Below are positions 1 through 9,292 of a stretch of 42,215 nt of DNA, in pieces. This DNA comes from Terramyces sp. JEL0728 (lineage: Eukaryota; Chytridiomycota; Chytridiomycetes; Rhizophydiales; Terramycetaceae): contig JADIIU010000110.1 in NCBI GenBank assembly GCA_027603945.1, positions 1 to 42,215 on the forward strand, given 5' to 3'. The translations under genes were made by a program, and so were the position numbers. Positions within the stretch are counted from its first letter, which is position 1, and the number at the start of each line of letters is the position of its first letter. Under the pieces are notes generated by a model. That model was not told the origin of the DNA and did not search any database. It saw only the letters and a list, made by a program, of their open reading frames with translations.

Positions 1-13
1 TATCCGATCACTA

Positions 14-1162
14 ATGCCCCCAAAAATATATAGACGAGGAGTTGCGCCTGATGGTGCAAAACTGGAAGAAAGCTCTTCCTCTGAATCAGAAAGCGAACAG
101 GAACAAATTCAGGAGCCAGTCAAGGTGGATCGCAGATTACAAAGGCTGCAACAGAAACCAAACGTACAGCCAGAGAAAGGTGAACAGGAGGATGAAAAAA
201 GTGAGGAAGCCAATCGACAAAGGCTAAGGGAAAGAGCACTTGCAAGAAGGAAAGCAGAGAACCAGGCAGCAGTTAAGAAACCCAAAGTCATTCAGCCAAT
301 TAAGAAGGCTAAAGTCCCAAATGCAGCTCCTGTTCCTCAAGAAGAATCGTCAGAATATACCAGTGGCTCCGAATCGGAAAGTGAGGAAGACGCATATCCG
401 AAAAGAGTATTATTGAAACCTGTGTTTGTGCCGAAAGATTCCAGGGAAACAATTTTGGAACAAGAAAGGCTAGCAAAAGAAGCAGAAGAAGCAGAAAAGA
501 AAAGAAAGGAAATGCTAGAGGAAAGAAAGGCAGAATCGTCTGAATTAGTGGTGGAAATCTTGAGAAAGGAAATTGCAGAAGGTAATCTACTTTTTAACTT
601 AGCGGAACAGCAAATGGATAGCATGCTTATTGATGATACAGATGGAGCAGACGAAGATGCAGAAATACTTGCGTGGAAGATTCGTGAATTGTCCAGGATA
701 AAGAGAGACAGAGAAGAACGAGAAATGCGCTTGGTGGATGAAGAAGATATTGAAAGACGAAGAGAAATGACGGACGAACAAGTATTGGAAGAAAACAAAG
801 CGGACGGCAAAGTTGGAGTTGAAAAAACGAAATATCGGTTCCTTCAAAAGTACTACCACAAAGGTGCTTTTTATGTTGGAGATGGTAAAGTCGGGGAAGC
901 ACTTGCCAAAACTGATGAAGCTACCCCTACTGCCCAAGACATGGCAGATAGAACTGCAATGCCAAGTGTTTTACAAGTTAAAAACTTTGGTATGAGAAGC
1001 AGAACTAAATACACACACTTGACAGACCAAGATACGACAGGATTTGATGCAGCTTGGTCAAAGCCAGAAAATTTCAGCTCTTCAATTCAACAAAAGATGG
1101 GCGGGATGAAATCTGGATTTGCTAAGCCCGCTACAAAGAAACGCAAGACCGAACAAATATAA
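14..1162 (+). CDS. MFAP1: MFAP1-like spliceosomal protein
   Basis: Single exon, 382 aa. Homolog of microfibrillar-associated protein 1, which despite its name is a nuclear spliceosome component that works with Prp38 around formation and activation of the B complex. The N-terminal third is acidic and serine-rich, then comes a long charged helical region (about residues 140-270, Glu/Arg/Lys-rich, probably coiled coil). The conserved C-terminal block is clear: KYRFLQKYYHKGAFYV, then VLQVKNFGMRSRTKYTHL and DQDTTGFDAAW, ending in a basic tail KKRKTEQI. Human MFAP1 is 439 aa, so this copy is slightly short. The start is the first ATG of the frame; only 13 bases precede it here, so an upstream exon cannot be excluded. 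The stop lies 3 bp from the stop of the convergent MSH5 gene. Confidence 0.93.
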   Translation: MPPKIYRRGVAPDGAKLEESSSSESESEQEQIQEPVKVDRRLQRLQQKPNVQPEKGEQEDEKSEEANRQRLRERALARRKAENQAAVKKPKVIQPIKKAKVPNAAPVPQEESSEYTSGSESESEEDAYPKRVLLKPVFVPKDSRETILEQERLAKEAEEAEKKRKEMLEERKAESSELVVEILRKEIAEGNLLFNLAEQQMDSMLIDDTDGADEDAEILAWKIRELSRIKRDREEREMRLVDEEDIERRREMTDEQVLEENKADGKVGVEKTKYRFLQKYYHKGAFYVGDGKVGEALAKTDEATPTAQDMADRTAMPSVLQVKNFGMRSRTKYTHLTDQDTTGFDAAWSKPENFSSSIQQKMGGMKSGFAKPATKKRKTEQI

Positions 1163-1165
1163 TAT

Positions 1166-3525
1166 TCAGAGCAATTCATTTTTATTTTGTATCAACGAGT
1201 TGTATTGACGAACATACCTCCACAAAGCTAATTCTAGGTCACAAGTTTCCAAATTTAAATTCGTGAAGCGATCAAACAGCTGCTCAGTTTGTTTGAGGAG
1301 CTGTTTGTCATCACAGTCTGAAGGTGGAATTGGTTCACATTTGATGATTGCATCCGAAATTAGCTGTGCACGCTGAATAACTGAAGGTGGCAAGCCAACT
1401 CTTTCTGCACAAAGTATGCCAAGAGAAGAAGTGTAGTTTCCGTGAACAATGTCATACAAATACACAATCCCTGATTCTTCATTGATTATTCGAGGGGTAT
1501 AGAAATCTAGATTGGGTCCTTCTTGAAGTAACCTGAAGGCAATAATTTCTACATAAGTAAATAGGTACCATGAAAATGAGTTGTAGCTAAAAAGCGTGTT
1601 CTTTTGCTGATCAATCCATTGATGAGCGCACAAAATAACCCAATCCCATCACTAGCAGTAGTTCCTTTCCCGAATTCATCAATTAATACCAAGCTCCTTT
1701 CGGTTGCTTCTGACAGTGCAAAACACCCTTGCTTTAAATCTACGAGAAACGAAGATTCATTTTTGATTACAGAAGTTGAAGTTTTAATTCTTGTAAGAAT
1801 CTTATCTGTTATACCTATTCGTGCATAAGAACAGGGAACAAATGAACCAATGTGCGCCATAAATGTAATCAAGGCAATTTGTTGAATGAATATCGATTTG
1901 CCACTTGAGTTTGGTCCGGTTATTAGAACTCCTTTGGGTTTGACGACATCAGTATCTACAATGCCAAGTTGAACATCGTTCACTACAAATTCAACAAATT
2001 GTTCTTCAAGAGGATGTCTGGTTAATAACAACTACCTTGAATCAGTTAGGACCAAGCAATCATCAGCTGTGATATCTGGTTTGACGTAGTTGAACCTTAA
2101 AGCGACTTCTGCCAATGCCAAGTAGCAATCTAAACGAGCAACACAATCTGTCATAGTGGTAATTGCTGGTTCAATAATGCTGATTTCTTCACGAATGCTT
2201 TGAACGATCGCTAGTTCTTTGTCGCCAATTAGATTGAAAATATCACCAATTTCCTCGTCCAGATTCAGCATTGTAGGATCTTTATAATACCCACACTTTT
2301 CGTTGCTGAATTTGTACTCTAATCCTGGGATATCTCCACTAACTTTATTTTCAAAAGTAATGCATATAAAGAAGCCCATCTATATCAGTATCAATTACTT
2401 GGGGAAGATAAACTAAGGTGAAGCAAATTGCCGTAATATCAGGCAGTTGAATATGTTCAGCCCTGTTTGACAAGAATGAATCCAACCCGTGATACGTGCG
2501 CTTCATTTCATCCAGTTCCAAGTCGATATTAGGTTTAATTGCCAATCGATCAGAGTGTTCTTCAAAGTCAATCTACTGTAAAACTATAATTACATTATCT
2601 TCAATTAGCGCTACTGCACTTTTCAATACTGCAACATCTTTGTTTTTAATGGATTGAAATCCAATTGATTCTGGCACGTAATCTGTTACATGGTAAATCT
2701 TTAAAAAGCAGGTGAGAGTCATCAACAGGTGCTTCCAATCCACAACACGGGATTCCGTTTTAATCTTGCTCCAAGTTGCATGAACATTTGGTAGTTTTTT
2801 CAGCAGTGATTTGTATATTTCTACCGAGCCAGTATTAGATGGTGAATAGTAGAATTCCACAGTGTCTTGCCGCTCCTTGATCTTTTCAATTTGCTTTAGT
2901 GGAAAGTTGAACCAAGAGATCAATAACTTTCTTCCCATTTGTGAGTTTGTCTTGTCCAGCATGTCTACATTAACGATGATTACTAAAGAGTGAATTTCCT
3001 TCCTTTATCACAGTGGAATGCATGTTGGGGTGGTGAACGGAATCAAATATTCTCAATGCACTTTGTGTATCTGAATTCAAATGTAGATAGTCGTTTAAAT
3101 CAAATAACTCGATCTTTGTTAAATTTGGCAGAGAAATGAAATGGAGAATAGCACCTATATTAAATTCACTTACCTGCACATCCAATTGATAGTCTATTCT
3201 CATCAAATTGTACCCTGGAATCCAAGTGCATTAATTCTTCAATCTTGCTCAACCACTGCTTTGCCAATTCAAATCGGAATTCATTCCTTGGACGGATTTC
3301 AAGATTAAAAGGTGGAATCAAGTCGTTTGATGTATTGAAGATATCAATTAGCTTTTGATTGGATGGGATAATTGCAATTGACGGCTGGATCAATTTGCGC
3401 AATGAATCTATAGTACACGCATAGTTGTCATCCAGCGTCTTTGATAGCAAGTACAGCGTGTTTTCCTTTGAATAGGCAGCTCCTATAACCTTTTCACGTA
3501 GATCTATTGCAAGATGTACCTCCAT
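1166..3525 (-). CDS. MSH5: MutS homolog MSH5 (meiotic crossover), 7 exons
   Basis: Exons 3525-3174, 3154-2984, 2964-2594, 2572-2399, 2379-2036, 2017-1569, 1548-1166; 2244 nt, 747 aa (human MSH5 834 aa). Introns of 19, 19, 21, 19, 18 and 20 nt. With MSH4 it forms MutS-gamma, a sliding clamp that stabilises Holliday junctions for meiotic crossovers. Walker A GPNSSGKS at about residue 503 is followed by the MSH5-like LITFMAHIGSFVP; Walker B is LVLIDEFGKGT. The joined exons follow human MSH5 across every junction, for instance GCAG|AILHF, GNSLF|NMLDK, LVYLPQ|MGFF and TDSR|HPLEE. MSH5 rather than MSH4/MSH2 is favoured by no obvious mismatch-recognition domain at the N-terminus and the GSFVP motif. 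It implies the organism has, or recently had, meiosis. The stop is TGA. Confidence 0.93.
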
Positions 3526-3613
3526 GGTAAGAATGTAAAAGCTTGGTTTGTATTAACTTTTTTAAACTTTGGCTCAAACTTTAATCTCAAAATAAACTTT
3601 ATTGTATTGAAAT

Positions 3614-4306
3614 TCAAGGTCTATAGTTTGGCGCATCTGGAGGACATTGATTGGCGAGAGCGAGACACATGGTACAGCCATCGTTATAGCAATTAACTTG
3701 GTTTGGAGCACAAGCACAAAATCCTTGGTACCAATTGCATTGGGATTGGTTTGGAACTACTTGTCGATTTTGGTTTTGGCAGGCAACGGTTTCAGCAGTA
3801 GCAGGAATGTAGTAAAGCTTCTTGCAAGTGTATCCGTCCCATGAAATTACCTGACTACCAGCTGAAAAAACACCAGCAGTTATAGTTTGTTCGTAGTGTC
3901 TGTTGTACAACGTTGATATACCAGCATATGCCCAAAGATCCCGTTGAAATGCATTTTGTTCGATTTGGAAACCAAAACTGTCCCAGTGAGAAGGTTGTCG
4001 ATAGTGATAGGTATTGTCTGTAGCCCACGGCGGAATGATTTGATTACCTGCAAGGAATGGAGAGATCGTGTTTTGATTTTCCCAGATGATGCCTTGGACT
4101 ACAGATTTGCCCAATACTTGAGAATCATCTACGGTGTCAAGAATATCGTTGGCAGTCCAAATTTCACTAGTGTAGCCATCAATGCCTGGACCTTGACAGT
4201 TTAACAGAATGTGTCCTTGGAGAGTGCTAGCAGTTCTGAAAAGCGGATCAGTCATGAATGTGCTCTGAGCAGCAGCAAATGAAAAAAGAGAAGCAAGAGA
4301 GAGCAT
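3614..4306 (-). CDS. Cysteine-rich secreted protein, unknown family
   Basis: Single exon, 230 aa. A short signal peptide is likely (MLSLASLFSFAAAQS, cleavage near residue 14). The mature part is rich in aromatic residues, Asn and Gln and has about ten cysteines, nine of them in the last third, including CACAPNQVNC and NDGCTMC. This suggests a disulfide-bonded C-terminal module in an extracellular or wall protein. I do not recognise the family. A clear TATA box lies 31 bp before the ATG and an AATAAA about 11 nt after the stop, so the gene borders are well supported. It opens a leftward run of secreted or accessory genes. No intron is needed. Confidence 0.75.
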   Translation of the reverse strand: MLSLASLFSFAAAQSTFMTDPLFRTASTLQGHILLNCQGPGIDGYTSEIWTANDILDTVDDSQVLGKSVVQGIIWENQNTISPFLAGNQIIPPWATDNTYHYRQPSHWDSFGFQIEQNAFQRDLWAYAGISTLYNRHYEQTITAGVFSAGSQVISWDGYTCKKLYYIPATAETVACQNQNRQVVPNQSQCNWYQGFCACAPNQVNCYNDGCTMCLALANQCPPDAPNYRP

Positions 4307-4647
4307 TTGATGTTATTTACAAGCTGTTGTATTTATACCTTTTCGGCAAATCTCTCGGCATGTTTCTTTAAATGGATCGCACCACCGAGAATTTAGATTC
4401 ATAAATTGCGTATTCAAAGATCATAGGTGTCGAATATGAGCTGATTACTCTTTGTCACATGGTGCTTGGAGTTACGCAGAAGCCAACCCGAAATCCACTC
4501 GGGATGTTGCGTGGATAACAGTACACCAGAAAATAAAGTGTTTGATCATGTGGACTATGTTCGGGATTAAATATTCAGATGTGGAAGAATGTCAAATGAA
4601 TCACAATTGAATTCATGTAAAACTAGATATTAATTATTCAGTGATAT
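4307..4647. other. Intergenic, promoter of the Cys-rich gene
   Basis: 341 bp between the 3' end of the RING-VWA gene and the start of the Cys-rich gene, both leftward. Apart from the TATA box it holds a small imperfect inverted repeat around CCCGAAATCCACTCGGGA (about 4487-4504). No ORF or RNA gene was recognised. Confidence 0.5.
4330..4337 (-). promoter_or_regulatory. TATA box of the Cys-rich secreted protein gene
   Basis: TATAAATA on the minus strand, first T 31 bp before the ATG at 4306. If transcription starts 25-30 bp downstream of the TATA, the leader is almost absent. Confidence 0.6.
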
Positions 4648-6489
4648 TTATTTAGAAAACAAGGAATATTTTGCTTTGGATTTCTTTGCTGCAACATTTG
4701 CCCATCGAGTCATGTTTGATCCTTCGTATGCAGTTTCAATGTTCAACATTCTCTGTTGTCCATAATTGCCAACAATTTCAGTTGTAGCAGAACGTCCGCC
4801 AGCATTGTATTGGCGCTGACTGAATCTTGGCATAAGATTTGAAATTTCGATAATGTATTCATCAAGGGAAGGAAACTCCTGGATTGGATACTTTGCAACA
4901 AGCATCGACTTCATCTCTACAATTTTCTTTTTCGCGTCTTCCAAAGTCTTCTTGGCCGCATCGTAGTTACCAGCGTCACCAAGTGCAATAGCCTTTGCAA
5001 CCTCCTTTGTCAAGATTGCTTCACAAGAGATTTCGTGGAATTGGACGTTAAAGTCCCCTGCAGTTTCCAAATAATCTTGAACAGTGTCCGAGCGAGTAGT
5101 TCCAGGAATGAAATAGGTTACTTTGACCAATAATTTGTTTTTTAAATCATCGCGGTTTCGATTTTCGACAGTGAAAATAACAAGTCGAGTTTCTGCCTCC
5201 AATAACGACAAGAGATTAATGGAAGTTGCATAGGAACTCTTCTTTTCAATCTTGTAAGACCCACAGTATACGTTATCCAGGATGAAAGAGCTTTCCCTAG
5301 GTACGGATATTTCAACTGTAACATTTTCAGCAATCAGTGAAGCTAATCCAGAAATAGCACCAGCAAAGATTGGAACAATCTGTTGGGGACTTTCCACATA
5401 TTGAAACCCACCATTACAGCTTAATTTTGAAATCTTTTCCAAATAAACTGAATCGTGATCGGTCCCGTATCCAAAGGATTGAATTGCAATCCCCATTTCG
5501 GCAGCTTCGCGAACAATAGCATTTGGAGGGGTATTATAGTTATCACACCCGTCACTCAGCAACAAGATTGAAGCCAGAGGGTTCTTGTAGCTTCTAGACT
5601 GGAGAAGGTTGATTGCATTTTTGACACCATCCATGATATTAGTGCCGTCTGAAGCAACCAAACTAGCTGCTGTAGCATCAACCAAACCCACTTTGTTTTC
5701 GCTTGATACTCTGGTAAAGTTGTACACGTTTCTTGCTGATCCATTGAATATAACCAAAGCAATTCTGTCATGAGGAAGCAGTTCTTCTTGAATAAGGTAT
5801 TTGATTGATTGGATAACCATGTCGATCTTTGATCCAGACATACTGCCACTGACATCCACCACCAACACCAGATCAATTCCGTATCGTTCACTGCCAGTTG
5901 CATGATCGCTAAAAGAAGGAGCTTGGATGGTGGCAACTACGTTATAGTTTCCAGATTGGTCCTGTTCGGCGACAGTGCTGACTGTCATTGGGTCTTGAAT
6001 AGTTACAGAAACAGCTTCATGTGCAATAGTTTGTTGTTCGTTTTCAAAGCGGGAGGAGAATGTTGTCAGTGGTTGACGACAAAGATGGCAAGTAGTAAAT
6101 CCGTGAGTTCGATACTCAAGGTAGCATTCGGCATGGATGTGTTGATTACAGCATGGCAGCTTTTTCACTGGATCGCTAGCCGACATTAGCAGCGGATAGT
6201 CTTGGGGTAAATTATCCAAGCACAATGAACAAATTGTGGGATCGGTTGGCGTAGGAGCGACAGCAACTGGTTCTGCAGTAGGAGGTGCTTGAACAGGCTG
6301 AACATTCTGTGCTGGAAGTCGTTGGCTCGATCCGAACGATGCAAATGATGAGAAAAAACTACTTTTCTTTCTCGGTACTGAGTTTGTAGTTAGCCATGAC
6401 AGAGATTGGATGGCACCAGACTCACTGAATTGCTCTTTGAGTTCAGAGATTCTCTTTTCTGTTAACCGGGATGATTTGGCGAGAGTCAT
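4648..6489 (-). CDS. RING-type zinc finger plus von Willebrand A domain protein
   Basis: Single exon, 613 aa from the first in-frame ATG (6489). A basic, serine-rich N-terminus is followed by a RING-like finger at about residues 88-143 (CSLC...CCNQHIHAEC...CHLC). Then comes a VWA domain from about residue 205 with the metal-binding MIDAS set DVSGSMS (Asp212, Ser214, Ser216), a later Thr in DGTNIMDG, and LLLSDGCD. The C-terminal region resembles the inter-alpha-trypsin/VWA-associated part of plant WAV3-type proteins. This RING-VWA order is known from WAV3-like E3 ubiquitin ligases; ligase activity here is inference. The stop TAA sits inside AATAAA. A weak TATA-like ACATAAATTC lies about 41 bp before the ATG. 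Intronless, unlike the conserved core genes around it. Confidence 0.8.
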   Translation of the reverse strand: MTLAKSSRLTEKRISELKEQFSESGAIQSLSWLTTNSVPRKKSSFFSSFASFGSSQRLPAQNVQPVQAPPTAEPVAVAPTPTDPTICSLCLDNLPQDYPLLMSASDPVKKLPCCNQHIHAECYLEYRTHGFTTCHLCRQPLTTFSSRFENEQQTIAHEAVSVTIQDPMTVSTVAEQDQSGNYNVVATIQAPSFSDHATGSERYGIDLVLVVDVSGSMSGSKIDMVIQSIKYLIQEELLPHDRIALVIFNGSARNVYNFTRVSSENKVGLVDATAASLVASDGTNIMDGVKNAINLLQSRSYKNPLASILLLSDGCDNYNTPPNAIVREAAEMGIAIQSFGYGTDHDSVYLEKISKLSCNGGFQYVESPQQIVPIFAGAISGLASLIAENVTVEISVPRESSFILDNVYCGSYKIEKKSSYATSINLLSLLEAETRLVIFTVENRNRDDLKNKLLVKVTYFIPGTTRSDTVQDYLETAGDFNVQFHEISCEAILTKEVAKAIALGDAGNYDAAKKTLEDAKKKIVEMKSMLVAKYPIQEFPSLDEYIIEISNLMPRFSQRQYNAGGRSATTEIVGNYGQQRMLNIETAYEGSNMTRWANVAAKKSKAKYSLFSK

Positions 6490-6724
6490 TTTCAATTTAT
6501 GGAAGAGGAGGATTCAGTCTGAATTTATGTAGTTTTGTGAGTCATTTCAACACGTAGAGGCTCAGTTCGGTCTGTGTGCAATTTTTATGCCCCACAAAAA
6601 TATCGGCATATCTTCCAAAGAGGGGACCAATTTTGGCAGATCCATCAAACAGAGCAGGCTCATATCAATATCCGTGAAACCTATTTAACAGGAAATCTCC
6701 AAACACGAATCGTTCAAACCGCCT

Positions 6725-7256
6725 TTATTTGGTAAAGAACCAATAATCAGCATTGTAAGCAACACGGATAGAATCACCAACATTACAAGCGCTGGTTGGA
6801 GCTACACCTTTCTTGGTGTGTACACGCATGACATAAGTAACCTTGGAAAACTTGCCAGTAGTTGAGGATAGAGCAGGAACGCTTTCCAACAAAATCCAAG
6901 GAATGTCAGTTTTGGTTACAACGGTTTTGACATCTGCTTTACCAGTAACTACACTTTCATCTTGCAAGAATCTCCATGCTATGTTAATCAATTTTACTTG
7001 GTTTTCCATTTACAAAGTAGTGGGATACTTCTGGATGTTGCAAAGTGAAAGAATGTTTGGAGAGCACTGCATCTGCAGAGTCTAGTACCCAGCCAGTTGC
7101 TTGGCAGACATAATTTTGAGTTCCTGATCCAAAGTACTTTGCCATCAATTTCGTACCAGATGGTGGTTGCAGTTCATTTGGGACTCCATTGAATAAACTG
7201 TAAGAGTAGGAGGATGGTGCAGAGGATACAAGCGCGGCAAGCAGTACAGTAAACAT
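6725..7256 (-). CDS. Secreted DUF3455-family protein, copy 1
   Basis: Exons 7256-6998 and 6978-6725, 170 aa, with a 19-nt intron GTAAAATTGATTAACATAG. A signal peptide is likely (MFTVLLAALVSSAPS). DUF3455 hallmarks are the N-terminal GSGTQNYVCQATGW, a central PWILLESVPALSSTTGKFSKV, and a C-terminal RVHTKKGVAPTSACNVGD...YNADYWFFTK. Splicing gives NGKPTWRFLQDES, matching GGRPTWQTNDAS in copy 2, so the intron is well supported. The protein ends right after the domain: no GPI-type tail, in contrast to copies 2 and 3. Biochemical function of the family is not established; it is found in fungal and bacterial secreted proteins. The stop TAA is inside AATAAA. Confidence 0.85.
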
Positions 7257-7282
7257 TTGATTTTCTTGGAAAAGTAGCGTAT

Positions 7283-7290
7283 TTTATATA
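7283..7290 (-). promoter_or_regulatory. TATA box of DUF3455 copy 1
   Basis: TATATAAA on the minus strand, first T 34 bp before the ATG at 7256. Confidence 0.55.
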
Positions 7291-7475
7291 TTTATTTGTT
7301 TTCGTGGAGAATTTCCACGGGAATTCTTAGTCAACAAATAACTGGCGATTTTTGGTATTACAGCTCACTTTTTCGCTGACATAAACAACGAAACCAGGAA
7401 TAAAGATTTCTGATTCCAAGTATCTCTTGATATTCCGGTGTGTATAGTAAACATTTGAAACAAATAAAGGATTTA

Positions 7476-8204
7476 TTACATCAATAGAGCAACAATAGCA
7501 AACAAACCAACAGACAATTTAGATGCGCTAGAAGTGAGCTTGACCATATCAGACGCCAAAGCAGAATTGCCATTCTTACTGTAAAACCAATACTCACTGG
7601 AATAGTTGACTTTGACAGTTTGGCCAGCCGAGCAACCAGTTTGAGGAGCAATGCCACCAACAGTCTTTACACGCAAGATAACATCAACTTGAGCAAATAA
7701 TCCGCTTGATGCTCCACTTGTACGCTCTACTACCAACCAAGGCACACTGGATTGCTCAACAGTGACTTTTGTAGTTACTACACCAGTAACCGTGCTTGCA
7801 TCGTTAGTTTGCCAAGTTGGTCTGCCACCTTTTTGGTCTGGTGTATCTAAAAAGAAATGCTTGCCAAGTATCTGGCCAGGCTGATTAAACAAATCTGCGT
7901 TTGCTGAAGCTAATGACCATTGAGTGTTGTTGCAGATATAGTTTTGAGTGCCGGTAGCAGAGAATCTAGTTGCCAGTTTGAAAGAGTCTGGTTGGATAAT
8001 TTCTTTGGGAAAGTTGGCAGTATCTGTATCTTGATCGTAGTCTTCATATAAATCTCCCAATCCGCCGTCTCCTTCATTGTCGTTCTGATATTGAGCGTAT
8101 AGTGGGCTTGAACCCTGGTAGCTGGATAGTCCATATTCTTGGTCGGGATAGAAAGACGCAAGTTTATCTGCAGCGACTAATTGAAATAAAAGCGGAATGA
8201 GCAT
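7476..8204 (-). CDS. Secreted, probably membrane-anchored DUF3455 protein, copy 2
   Basis: Single exon, 242 aa. Signal peptide MLIPLLFQLVAADK, then an acidic and Tyr-rich insert (about residues 15-65, with GDLYEDYDQDTDT) absent from copy 1. The DUF3455 domain spans about residues 72-210: SATGTQNYICNNTQW, VPWLVVERT, VDVILRVKTVGGIAP, VNYSSEYWFYSK. After it comes a Ser-rich stretch and a hydrophobic end LSVGLFAIVALLM, which fits a GPI-attachment signal. The stop overlaps the poly(A) hexamer (ATGTAATAAA). A weak TATA-like TAATAAATA lies about 32 bp before the ATG. Neighbouring copies 1 and 3 on the same strand point to tandem duplication. Confidence 0.85.
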   Translation of the reverse strand: MLIPLLFQLVAADKLASFYPDQEYGLSSYQGSSPLYAQYQNDNEGDGGLGDLYEDYDQDTDTANFPKEIIQPDSFKLATRFSATGTQNYICNNTQWSLASANADLFNQPGQILGKHFFLDTPDQKGGRPTWQTNDASTVTGVVTTKVTVEQSSVPWLVVERTSGASSGLFAQVDVILRVKTVGGIAPQTGCSAGQTVKVNYSSEYWFYSKNGNSALASDMVKLTSSASKLSVGLFAIVALLM

Positions 8205-8389
8205 TTATGGTTTGGGGATACCGCGGGTATTTATTATCTTTAGGCAGTGCCACCAAGTCAAGACTGTACTGCCCACAGTGATAAGTATACTATAAATCGT
8301 AGTGGAGATGCAATAATACGACCGCATACTGCTCTAGCGCTACTGGAAACAATTCCGCCAAACTAAAACTGATTTATTAATGCAAATTT

Positions 8390-9127
8390 TTAAACAAAAT
8401 GGAAAAAAGTAAGAATGACATCATCACTGCCTTGGAGTAATAACAGAGCAAAAAGTGCCAACCCCAACTTGAACCTAATCGCACTATTAGTAACAGAAGG
8501 CAAATTGTTCATCACAGCAGTATCTTTGAAAACATAGTACTCTGCATTGTAAGATACAGGAAAAGTAGTTCCGTTTAAGGTGCAATTACTCTGATCTGGT
8601 ACAAACCCATTTTTAGTGGTAAACATTAAAACGTAATTGACATCGTTGAATACACCGCTGTTTGTCCCTGTTCTGTTTGTGTATGTGGATTGATAGAGCA
8701 CCCATGGCATTCCTTTATTATCTGGTGCGGATATACTAACTATAGGCGCAACTGTAGTCGTTGTGCCGTCTTTAACTGAAGTCAACCCCAGATCAGCAAT
8801 ATTTGCATCGTTAGATCCCCAATCAGCATTCTTTAATGTATTAGTGTAGAGCAATGCCTGCAACGTCGTTTGAATAAAGTTTGCAGAGTGTGAAATTTGG
8901 CACATGTAGTTTATCGTCCCAATTGCGTAAAATTGCCCAGATATGGTTTGGTTAGCTGGTGGAAAGAGAGTGGACGGAATATTCAGCTGCTGTAAAGTAT
9001 AAATCGAGGACGAATATTTGCCAACCAACTGATTAGTGCTTGCTGCGATCATCAGATTTTTGTTTTTTGGTAGGAATGCAGTGGCTTGCAGTTTTTTGGA
9101 ACGATACTTAATGCAGATCGGAGTCAT
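8390..9127 (-). CDS. DUF3455-family protein, copy 3
   Basis: Single exon, 245 aa from ATG 9127 (next in-frame ATG at 9052 would give 220 aa). Domain signatures remain: AIGTINYMCQ, MPWVLYQSTYTNR, VNYVLMFTTKNGFVPDQSNC, VSYNAEYYVFK. The C-terminus is hydrophobic (FKLGLALFALLLLQ) but is followed by about 14 further residues, less typical for a GPI signal. Neither start yields a convincing signal peptide, so a short first exon may be missing. It is the most divergent of the three copies; a decaying copy is possible, although the frame is open throughout. It is the farthest upstream of the three leftward genes. No AATAAA overlaps the stop. Confidence 0.75.
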   Translation of the reverse strand: MTPICIKYRSKKLQATAFLPKNKNLMIAASTNQLVGKYSSSIYTLQQLNIPSTLFPPANQTISGQFYAIGTINYMCQISHSANFIQTTLQALLYTNTLKNADWGSNDANIADLGLTSVKDGTTTTVAPIVSISAPDNKGMPWVLYQSTYTNRTGTNSGVFNDVNYVLMFTTKNGFVPDQSNCTLNGTTFPVSYNAEYYVFKDTAVMNNLPSVTNSAIRFKLGLALFALLLLQGSDDVILTFFHFV

Positions 9128-9292
9128 GCAGAAAATTAAAGGGGTTGAGAGTACAGTACACAAATGATACACGGCTGTACTTTACACCATGGTGATTTGG
9201 TTCAAGTATGAGATCAGCATGATATCATGCGTATTGCGAGTCTGTTCCAACGATCAATCTATGGAACCAAAGTTTAGGTGTCAAAAGCCATT

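Noticed and set aside
337..937. Long minus-strand frames opposite MFAP1
   Set aside because: Ser-rich products are the mirror of the Glu/Arg-rich MFAP1 frame; no family features.
1166..3525. MSH5 as a pseudogene with several frameshifts
   Set aside because: All breaks coincide with GT...AG segments of 18-21 nt with branch-like TAAY, and joining restores 747 codons with intact Walker motifs. The same pattern occurs in essential genes such as RPC2 and RIX7.
8390..9172. Start of DUF3455 copy 3 at 9172
   Set aside because: The codon at 9172 is GTG, not ATG. I used the first in-frame ATG at 9127 and flagged 9052 as an alternative.
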